Program-made: the position numbers and the translations under genes
Shown: positions 6,832 to 11,268 of the stretch, piece after piece
Numbering within the stretch: position 1 is the first letter of the stretch
Layout: each line of letters starts with the position of its first letter
NCBI GenBank assembly: GCA_938003515.1
Contig: CALKYL010000456.1
Location: forward strand, 1 to 11,268
Length of the DNA stretch: 11,268 nucleotides
Source: an uncultured bacterium
Lineage (GTDB): Bacteria > Planctomycetota > UBA1135 > UBA2386
Direction: 5' to 3'
Notes under the pieces: generated by a model
What the model saw: only the letters and a program-made list of their open reading frames with translations
What the model was told of the DNA's origin: nothing
Database searches by the model: none

Positions 6832-7596
6832 CTACGCACCTCCGAAGGGACTCCACCCGAAGGAAAGTGCGGTCAGAAGTTCTGGAGTCGGAAAGGCCTC
6901 CCAATTAGAGAGACTGGCTCCACTCTTGTTCCCCTCTGGAAAAGGCAAGCGTCCCTCGTACACACACATGTCGTCGGGCAACTTCGGGCTCGGCATGATG
7001 CCCTTCTTGTAGCAGAGACATTTGCAGCCTCTCAGCCAGTCCTTGCCTACGTTACGCACAGGATACGTGTACCTACCTTGCACATGTGGGCTTGTACAGT
7101 CGTCTCCCGGAGCGGCATTCTCGATTCGAGGCCGGGTGAGCAGTTCACCAGCTTTGTCATGAAGCGCGAGAGTCTTGCCTTTCGGTAGAATCTGCCACCA
7201 CGTCACACACTCGCAAGACCAGCCCTCGATTCCTAGGTCGGCACACTCCGCTTCTTCTTCGCATTGACCGGAGCGAGCCGCTAGGCGGTTGCGACGAACC
7301 CACTTGCCCAGGTCGCCGCATGCCGTCTTCTTGGGTGCCGCGATCCCGTATGGCAGAACGGGAGGCAACTCATCACGGACGATTCGCTGAGTCCTCGAAC
7401 ACCCGTTTCCGTCTCGGGCCCTACACCCTGATCGCTTGGATGCAGAAGTCCCCAGCTCTGGCACGTAGATTCCCTCGTATTCGCTCTCGTGCGACGCGGC
7501 GGTCTCCGAAATGCGACGCCTGGCAAGGCTCCATGTCGACCGTCCGAACTGCGGCATCTCGCGCGGCATCGCCGCCAGATCGACCGACTCGAGCAT
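6832..7596 (-). CDS. Cys-rich protein of unknown function in a lower-GC patch
   Basis: 254 residues from ATG 7596 to TAG 6832. The frame is open further upstream, but that part overlaps the preceding gene in another frame and reads as low-quality Gly/Arg/His sequence, so I start at 7596, 14 nt after the upstream stop, matching the 13-nt gaps in this cluster. In-frame ATGs at 7569 and 7557 are alternatives. The C-terminal two thirds contain twelve cysteines at about 58, 66, 93, 112, 118, 128, 130, 167, 191, 193, 195 and 211, including CEC and GCKCLCY, with WWQILPKGK and YTYPVRNVGKDW between them. This could bind metal or form disulfides; no signal peptide is visible from this start. Codon use is less GC-biased than in neighbours, suggesting acquisition from elsewhere. 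The family is not recognised. Confidence 0.55.
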   Translation of the reverse strand: MLESVDLAAMPREMPQFGRSTWSLARRRISETAASHESEYEGIYVPELGTSASKRSGCRARDGNGCSRTQRIVRDELPPVLPYGIAAPKKTACGDLGKWVRRNRLAARSGQCEEEAECADLGIEGWSCECVTWWQILPKGKTLALHDKAGELLTRPRIENAAPGDDCTSPHVQGRYTYPVRNVGKDWLRGCKCLCYKKGIMPSPKLPDDMCVYEGRLPFPEGNKSGASLSNWEAFPTPELLTALSFGWSPFGGA

Positions 7597-7610
7597 CTCC
7601 GACGCCGATA

Positions 7611-7985
7611 TCACCGGTTTACCTGCCACGACGGCGGCAACGCCCGAAAGATCACGTAGTCCGACAGACTCGCCGTCGCCCCGGTCTTGAACCGGTAGCG
7701 CACGAATTGCTTCGCCTTCGTCGACGAGTTTGCCGCATAGGCCGTGCCAACGCTCGTGATGCCCGCCGGCGTGACCAGGGTGACGATCGACGCCGGATCC
7801 TCCGCCGTCCGCGTCTGCACTTCCCACCCGAGCGTCAGCCCGCTGATGACCAGCACTTGGACGGCGAAGGTCCCGAGGTCGCCTCGCACCGGCATCCACG
7901 GAGTATACGCCCAGTCGGTCGCCTGTGGGTCCGCCGACCCCGCCCAGCCCGCGAACAGGATCTCGCCCTGCAGTTGGTTCGTCAT
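7611..7985 (-). CDS. Tandem paralogue 3 of a small beta-rich protein family (124 aa)
   Basis: Starts at ATG 7985, after GAGAGG with a 9-nt spacer, and stops at TGA 7611. It shares a pattern with the two genes upstream: an N-terminal hydrophobic strand, a Trp-Met-Pro turn (TPWMPVRGD, residues ~28-36), alternating hydrophobic beta-like strands (FAVQVLVISG, GWEVQTRTAED), then SVGTAY, FVRYRFKTG and an aromatic end PPSWQVNR. It is the most divergent copy: the LVRY motif is FVRY and the end is WQVN rather than WQPN. There is no signal peptide, no TM segment and no catalytic-looking motif. The pattern suggests a compact beta-sandwich, perhaps a structural or binding module. The family is not recognised; relatedness of the three is read directly from the sequences. 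Confidence 0.72.
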   Translation of the reverse strand: MTNQLQGEILFAGWAGSADPQATDWAYTPWMPVRGDLGTFAVQVLVISGLTLGWEVQTRTAEDPASIVTLVTPAGITSVGTAYAANSSTKAKQFVRYRFKTGATASLSDYVIFRALPPSWQVNR

Positions 7986-7998
7986 CGGTAGCAGCCTC

Positions 7999-8346
7999 TC
8001 AGTTGGGTTGCCAAAGCGGTTGCGCGAACTGCAGGTGGATCGCGTCGACACTCTCGCCGCCGCTCGTCAACCGGTAACGCACCAGGTCCTTAGCGTCGGT
8101 GACGTCGAATTTGTAGTTCGCGGGCGTCGTAGAGCCGACCGACGCGTTGCCGATCGACGTCGCCGCGCTGTCCGCCTGATCCGACGACTTCGTCTCCAGG
8201 TGCACGGTGAAGACGGAAGCGGTCGTCACCCGGAACACCTCGAATCCGGCCACGCCATCGTTGCCACCGGCCGGCATCCAGAACCCGTGGTTGTTCTGGC
8301 CGGCGCCGTCACACTGGATCGTCTCCCCGAGCAGCATCAGGTCCAT
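7999..8346 (-). CDS. Tandem paralogue 2 of a small beta-rich protein family (115 aa)
   Basis: I place the start at ATG 8346 (MDLMLLGETIQ), preceded by GGAGAG with a 6-nt spacer. A longer frame would overlap the upstream gene and adds only polar residues. Shared features are GFWMPAGG (residues ~21-28), FTVHLETKSSDQADS (~46-60), SVGSTTP (~69-75), DLVRYRLTSG (~87-96) and the C-terminus QPLWQPN. Compared with paralogue 1, the ETK...DS, VGxTT, LVRY and WQPN blocks are conserved in the same order and at similar spacing. The product is probably a small soluble beta protein with no export signal. It is separated from both neighbours by 13 nt, so all three are likely translated from one mRNA. Confidence 0.75.
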   Translation of the reverse strand: MDLMLLGETIQCDGAGQNNHGFWMPAGGNDGVAGFEVFRVTTASVFTVHLETKSSDQADSAATSIGNASVGSTTPANYKFDVTDAKDLVRYRLTSGGESVDAIHLQFAQPLWQPN

Positions 8347-8359
8347 GTCGGTCTCTCCG

Positions 8360-8701
8360 TCAGTTCGGTTGCCAGATCGGCGCATCGGTGCGGAAGTGCA
8401 CCCACTGGTTGCTCGACGTCGCCGTCGTGCGGAACTTGTAGCGCACGAGTTCGAGGCACCCGGTCACCAGACCGGTCGTCGTTCCGACAGCAGTACCGGT
8501 CACGGTACCGAGCGTCGAAGCCGACGAGTCGGGGGCCTCCATGTTCTTGGTTTCGACGTCGCACTGGACCGAATACGCACCCCCCGAGTCGCGCAGGATC
8601 TCGAGCACGGCGGTGAACGCGTCGCCCTGGCGCGGCATCCACGGCCCGAAGTAGAGTGCGCCCGGCGAGCTGGGCACGAGAACCGTCTGTCCGATCAGCA
8701 T
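8360..8701 (-). CDS. Tandem paralogue 1 of a small beta-rich protein family (113 aa)
   Basis: Starts at ATG 8701 with a strong Shine-Dalgarno GAGGAG six nt upstream (8708-8713). It begins MLIGQTVLVPSS and carries the family blocks YFGPWMPRQGD (residues ~17-27), YSVQCDVETKNMEAPDSS (~43-60), AVGTTTG (~71-77), LELVRYKFRT (~83-92) and WVHFRTDAPIWQPN at the end. No signal peptide or membrane segment is seen. As first gene of the paralogue run it has the best ribosome-binding site and a hairpin immediately upstream (8714-8730). It lies 109 nt downstream of the ECF sigma factor on the same strand. Function unknown; the beta-rich pattern and tandem copies would suit a structural, adhesive or ligand-binding role, but nothing in the sequence decides this. 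Confidence 0.75.
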   Translation of the reverse strand: MLIGQTVLVPSSPGALYFGPWMPRQGDAFTAVLEILRDSGGAYSVQCDVETKNMEAPDSSASTLGTVTGTAVGTTTGLVTGCLELVRYKFRTTATSSNQWVHFRTDAPIWQPN

Positions 8702-8713
8702 GAGACTCTCCTC
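8702..8713 (-). promoter_or_regulatory. Strong ribosome-binding site of paralogue 1
   Basis: GAGGAG (minus strand, 8713 to 8708) is followed by the 6-nt spacer AGTCTC and ATG at 8701. This is the best-placed ribosome-binding site in the paralogue run and fixes that start. Confidence 0.6.
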
Positions 8714-8730
8714 GATCGCCTCCGGCGATC
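8714..8730. promoter_or_regulatory. Hairpin abutting the ribosome-binding site of the paralogue operon
   Basis: gatcgcc (8714-8720) and ggcgatc (8724-8730) form a perfect 7-bp inverted repeat with a 3-nt loop. In the minus-strand transcript the hairpin ends exactly where the GAGGAG begins, and its loop region contains GGAGG. There is no U-tract, so it is not an obvious rho-independent terminator. It could be a 5'-UTR stem, a protein-binding palindrome or a processing site. Confidence 0.5.
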
Positions 8731-8810
8731 ACCCGTCGATGGTGCCGAAACCGGCCCGTGTGCCGACGACGATGCCGGCTCACGACCGGCTGTAGAGACG
8801 CCCGAGCCGG

Positions 8811-9428
8811 TCACGGCGGAAGTGATGCGGAATCGTTCCCGAGCAGCGCGGCGACGGCCCGGATCCGGCCGCGTGACGAACGCACGGCCCGAGCGGTGAT
8901 TCCGCGCAGCGCGGCGATGTCGTCGATGCTCACGTCGGCGCGCAACAGGCCGAGGGTGCACCGATCCTCGGCCTCGAGGCGCCTGGCCAGCGCCTCACAC
9001 AACCACTGCGCCGCGACCTCGTGCTCCGGGACCGCGGCCGTGGCGAGATCGTGCGTGTCCTGCGTCTCGCGTCGCCAGAACCGGCGGCGCCGGTAGTGCG
9101 AGACGATCAGGCGCCGCGCGACGATCCGCGCCCACACCAGCACGCGGACCTTGTCGGGGGTCGTTGCACGGAAGCACTGCCACGCTCGCGCCACGCATTC
9201 CGCCGCGATGTCCTCGGCGTGCTGGGCGTCGGCGACGCGCCGTTGCACGTAGGGAAGCAGCGCCCGGCGAAGGTCCGTCCACAACGCTCCGGCACCGTCT
9301 CGCGGAGTCCCCCCGACCGCAGCAGTGCCAGCGAAGATCTGCCTGCTGCCTGCTGCCTGCTGCCTGCTGCCTGCTGCCTGCCGTTTCGATGAGGCATGAC
9401 GTCTCCTTCCGTTGCGCGCGCGACGCAA
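8811..9428 (-). CDS. ECF-like sigma factor with a heptamer repeat at its 5' end (candidate phase-variable gene)
   Basis: The frame gives up to 205 residues. Region 2 lies at ~50-118 (LWTDLRRALLPYVQRRVADA, AEDIAAECVARAWQCF, WARIVARRLIVSHYRRRRF). Region 4 lies at ~145-196 (EALARRLEAEDR, SIDDIAALRGITARAVRSSRGRIRAVAALL), with a helix-turn-helix. Both are ECF-like, though the region 2 QET signature is replaced by AEC. The only upstream starts in this frame are TTG 9428, poorly supported by a ribosome-binding site, and TTG at residue 49, right at the edge of region 2. The well-formed start, AAGGAG plus 5 nt plus ATG 9397, is in a different frame and yields a 96-residue nonsense product stopping at 9107. 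The sigma frame from residue ~17 to 30 is repeat-encoded (QAAGSRQ twice). No anti-sigma gene is adjacent. As written, the gene may be in an OFF state or translated from a TTG. Confidence 0.75.
   Translation of the reverse strand: MRRARNGRRRHASSKRQAAGSRQQAAGSRQIFAGTAAVGGTPRDGAGALWTDLRRALLPYVQRRVADAQHAEDIAAECVARAWQCFRATTPDKVRVLVWARIVARRLIVSHYRRRRFWRRETQDTHDLATAAVPEHEVAAQWLCEALARRLEAEDRCTLGLLRADVSIDDIAALRGITARAVRSSRGRIRAVAALLGNDSASLPP
9339..9380. repeat. Six perfect tandem copies of the heptamer CTGCCTG
   Basis: Bases 9339-9380 are exactly six uninterrupted copies of ctgcctg (42 bp), followed by one matching base before the pattern breaks at 9382. On the coding strand the unit reads CAGGCAG. 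Seven is not a multiple of three, so each gain or loss of a unit changes the frame downstream. The array sits between the ATG at 9397 and the first sigma domain. Confidence 0.95.
9395..9408 (-). promoter_or_regulatory. Shine-Dalgarno and ATG upstream of the heptamer array
   Basis: In the minus-strand message AAGGAG (9408 to 9403) is followed by ACGTC and ATG (9397 to 9395). It is as good a ribosome-binding site as any in the window. Its frame is offset by one base from the sigma factor frame, which is why the repeat count matters. Confidence 0.75.
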
Positions 9429-9536
9429 GCGCTACCGCGTCGTGCGCATCAGCATAGCGACGACCGCCGCGTCCGGGCCGACCCGAGACCACAGCCGCCG
9501 GCCCCCGGTCGCGACCCGCCGCGACCACACCGCCCC

Positions 9537-9578
9537 CAACCCCACGCACCAAACCCCACGCACCACGCACCGCGCCCC
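9537..9578. repeat. Heptamer-phased ACGCACC repeats in the divergent intergenic region
   Basis: acgcacc occurs at 9544-9550, 9558-9564 and 9565-9571. The 7-mers between and before are caacccc (9537-9543) and aaacccc (9551-9557), so 9537-9550 and 9551-9564 form a 14-bp direct repeat with one mismatch. The same stretch has four runs of four or five C (at 9533-9537, 9540-9543, 9554-9557 and 9575-9578), so the minus strand could fold a long-loop G-quadruplex. The remainder of 9429-9632 is C-rich with no gene. Confidence 0.65.
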
Positions 9579-9619
9579 GAGACCGGCCACCACGCGCTCG
9601 CCGTCGACACACCCCCCGC

Positions 9620-9625
9620 TACACT
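9620..9625 (+). promoter_or_regulatory. Possible -10 element directly before the Nudix start (leaderless mRNA?)
   Basis: TACACT matches the TAnnnT -10 form and ends 7 nt before the GTG at 9633, which would put transcription start at or near the start codon. No Shine-Dalgarno precedes that GTG. I see no convincing -35 at the right spacing, so this is tentative. Confidence 0.25.
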
Positions 9626-9632
9626 GCGCCCC

Positions 9633-10166
9633 GTGCCGTTCACCTACGACTACCCGCGCCCCGCGGTCACGGTCGACGTCGTGCTGGTGACGCTCGGCGC
9701 CAACGACGCCCTGCGCGTGCTGCTGATCCAGAGAAAGCACGAGCCGTTCGCCGGCCGCTGGGCGCTTCCCGGCGGCTTCGTCGACCAGCACGAGGACCTG
9801 CCCGTCGCCGCGCGGCGCGAGCTGCGCGAAGAGACCGGCGTCGACGTCGGTCCGCTGCTGCAGCTCGGCGCCTACGGCACGCCGGGGCGCGATCCGCGCG
9901 GCCACACCGTCGGCGTCGCGTTCGTCGCCGCCGCCGGCCCCGGCGAAGCCGAAGGCATCGCCGGCGACGACGCCGCCGACTGCCGCTGGTTCGCGCTGCG
10001 GCGGCCGCCGCCGCTCGCGTTCGACCACGGCGACATGCTGCGCGACGCGCGGCGCGCGCTCGCCGAGCTCGCCGGGGACCGGGACGCGTTCCGGCGCCAG
10101 CTGTTCGGCCGGCGCAAGCCGCCGTTCGTCGAACGGCTGCGCAAGGCCGCCAGGAGGGCGAAGTGA
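9633..10166 (+). CDS. Nudix hydrolase (ADP-ribose pyrophosphatase-like)
   Basis: 177 residues from GTG 9633 to TGA 10164-10166. The frame is open further upstream but reads as low-complexity Pro/His/Arg in repeat DNA; the family-like start is MPFTYDYPRPAVTVDVVLV. A complete Nudix box GX5EX7REUXEEXGU occupies residues 48-70 (G48, E54, R62-E63, E66-E67, G69). It is preceded by the usual strand VLLIQRKHEPFAGRWALPGG, in which the PFAGRWALPGGF block is typical of ADP-ribose pyrophosphatase and NrtR-type Nudix proteins. Later LAFDHGDML (128-136) matches the 'LAFDH' motif of the same group. There is no C-terminal winged helix, so it is an enzyme rather than the NrtR regulator. It would hydrolyse a nucleoside-diphosphate derivative, possibly ADP-ribose, with Mg2+. 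Its stop overlaps the next gene by 4 bp. Confidence 0.9.
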   Translation: MPFTYDYPRPAVTVDVVLVTLGANDALRVLLIQRKHEPFAGRWALPGGFVDQHEDLPVAARRELREETGVDVGPLLQLGAYGTPGRDPRGHTVGVAFVAAAGPGEAEGIAGDDAADCRWFALRRPPPLAFDHGDMLRDARRALAELAGDRDAFRRQLFGRRKPPFVERLRKAARRAK

Positions 10167-11245
10167 GCCCGGCCGCAGGCGACGCGACCGCGACCGGCGG
10201 CGGCGGCGACGGCGACTACGCGGCCGCGATGCACGAGGTCGAGAGCAACCTCGAAGTGCGGCGGCTGATGCTCGTCCTGACCAACGTGCTGACGCCCGCG
10301 TGCCTGATGGCGGTCAGCGACTGCCTGTCGGGTGCCGGCGGCGCAGCGCTGGCGTGGCTGCCGCCCCTGGTCGTGCCGCTGTCGGGCGCGCTCCTGCTCG
10401 CGAGCGGCTTCCTCGTCACCGGCGTCGTCGCGCGCTGCCACTTCGGCCTGGTCGTCAACGGCACCAAGATGCGGAAGGTCGAGACCGGCGCGCTCGACCT
10501 GCGACCGCTCAACTGGCTCGGCGTCACGACCAACTTCCTCGCGCTGACCGCGCTGTCGGCCGGCCTCGGCGCGATCGCGCTCGCTTCGGCGTTCGGCCTC
10601 GGCGGCTGGTCGTGGGCGGCCGGCGCCGTCGCCGCGGTGCTCTTGATGCTGTGGCTGCCGCTCGGCCACGCGCGCGCCAACCGCCGCTGCCGCGTGCTCG
10701 TCGCCGGCTGGCACGGGCCGGCGCCGTCGACCGCGCTGCGCGCCGAGCACGCGCGCAAGTCGCTCGACGGCACGACCGCCGACATCTCGGTGGTCGTCGT
10801 GATGGCGGTCGCGCTGTTCGCCGGCGCGTTCAACGCGCTGACCAACCTCGGCGGCATCCCGGACGGGCTCGCGCTCGTGCCCTCGACCGCGACGATGCAG
10901 GCCACGGCCCCGGCGCTGCTGGCGGCGTTCCTCCTGGTGTCGCTGCTGCTGTCGTGCCGCATTCTGGTGCGGCTGCGCCTCGCGCTGGGCGAACACTCCC
11001 GGAAGCTCGCCGAGCTGCGGGACGAGCCCGACGCGACCGCGCTGGTCTGGCGGCCGCAGGAGCGCACGTATCTGCTGTACGCGATCGTGCTCGTGCTCGC
11101 CGTCGCCAGCGCCGTGCTCTTCGGCTGGGAGCGCGGTGGCCGGACCGTCGGCCTCGTCGCCGGCGGGGTCGTGCTGGGCGCGGGCCTCGGCTGGTATCCG
11201 CTCGTGCTGCGCGCGGCGCGCCGCAGGGCCGCGCGCGCGGCCTGA
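10163..11245 (+). CDS. Polytopic membrane protein of unknown function
   Basis: 360 residues from GTG 10163, overlapping the Nudix stop as GTGA, so translation is probably coupled. The first ~22 residues are Gly/Ala/Asp-rich, and an internal ATG at 10229 (MHEVESNLEVRR) is an alternative start. About seven or eight hydrophobic segments are visible, near residues 35-54, 63-90, 117-143, 148-166, 208-226, 248-270, 303-321 and 327-348. Charged loops lie between them (GTKMRKVETGALDLRP, RANRRCRVL, RLRLALGEHSRKLAELRDEPD). The C-terminal tail is Arg-rich (RAARRRAARAA), suggesting a cytoplasmic end. I find no transporter, kinase or protease motif and cannot name a family. Confidence 0.75.
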   Translation: MSPAAGDATATGGGGDGDYAAAMHEVESNLEVRRLMLVLTNVLTPACLMAVSDCLSGAGGAALAWLPPLVVPLSGALLLASGFLVTGVVARCHFGLVVNGTKMRKVETGALDLRPLNWLGVTTNFLALTALSAGLGAIALASAFGLGGWSWAAGAVAAVLLMLWLPLGHARANRRCRVLVAGWHGPAPSTALRAEHARKSLDGTTADISVVVVMAVALFAGAFNALTNLGGIPDGLALVPSTATMQATAPALLAAFLLVSLLLSCRILVRLRLALGEHSRKLAELRDEPDATALVWRPQERTYLLYAIVLVLAVASAVLFGWERGGRTVGLVAGGVVLGAGLGWYPLVLRAARRRAARAA

Positions 11246-11268
11246 GCGCGCCCGACGTTGCGCGGCGC

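Noticed and set aside
7597..7899. Upstream extension of the Cys-rich gene to 7899
   Set aside because: It would overlap paralogue 3 in another frame and translates to Gly/His/Arg/Asp-rich filler. The 14-nt gap after the preceding stop favours a start at 7596.
9107..9397. The 96-codon frame from the well-placed ATG at 9397 as a real small protein
   Set aside because: After the repeat it translates the sigma gene in the wrong frame, with no recognisable pattern. It is better seen as the OFF product of a switch or as unused.
9339..9571. CRISPR array
   Set aside because: The repeats are 7 bp with no unique spacers and no cas genes nearby.
9396..9632. N-terminal extension of the Nudix gene into the intergenic repeats
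   Set aside because: The extra residues are Pro/His/Arg/Thr low complexity encoded by repeat DNA; the Nudix fold begins at about 9633.
11246..11268. Feature in the last 23 bases
   Set aside because: Only GC-rich sequence after the membrane protein stop; too short to support any call.

Overview
The window is a very GC-rich (about 70-75% over most of its length) bacterial chromosome segment. Two ECF sigma factors, a LamG-plus-acetyl-xylan-esterase-type secreted hydrolase, many unrecognised secreted or membrane proteins and heptanucleotide tandem repeats together suggest a high-GC planctomycete or a similar environmental lineage. This is an inference from gene content; no marker gene is present to prove it.

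Layout. Everything from base 1 to about 9.4 kb reads on the minus strand, so the biological order runs from right to left. At the right end, diverging from this block, a plus-strand pair encodes a Nudix hydrolase and a polytopic membrane protein whose start and stop codons overlap. The minus-strand block begins with an ECF sigma factor (8811-9428) whose 5' end carries six perfect copies of a 7-bp repeat. It is followed by three tandem paralogous small proteins (113, 115 and 124 aa) separated by 13 nt, a Cys-rich protein of unknown function in a lower-GC patch, a secreted protein of about 515 aa, and a secreted esterase-like gene with an apparent frameshift in its LamG domain. Next come a fused and truncated ribbon-helix-helix/PIN toxin-antitoxin remnant, a small secreted Cys-containing protein, a second ECF sigma factor, and a single-pass membrane protein that overlaps the second sigma gene by 4 bp (a candidate anti-sigma factor) and runs off the left edge.

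Most interesting point. The sigma gene at 8811-9428 has an excellent Shine-Dalgarno/ATG (AAGGAG, 5-nt spacer, ATG at 9397), but that ATG is out of frame with the sigma domains. Between the two lie exactly six CTGCCTG heptamers (9339-9380). Adding one unit, or losing two, would bring the ATG into frame. This is the architecture of a slipped-strand, phase-variable translational switch. If it operates, it would toggle a sigma factor that may control the adjacent tandem-paralogue cluster. The downstream genes are spaced like an operon, but co-regulation is inferred.
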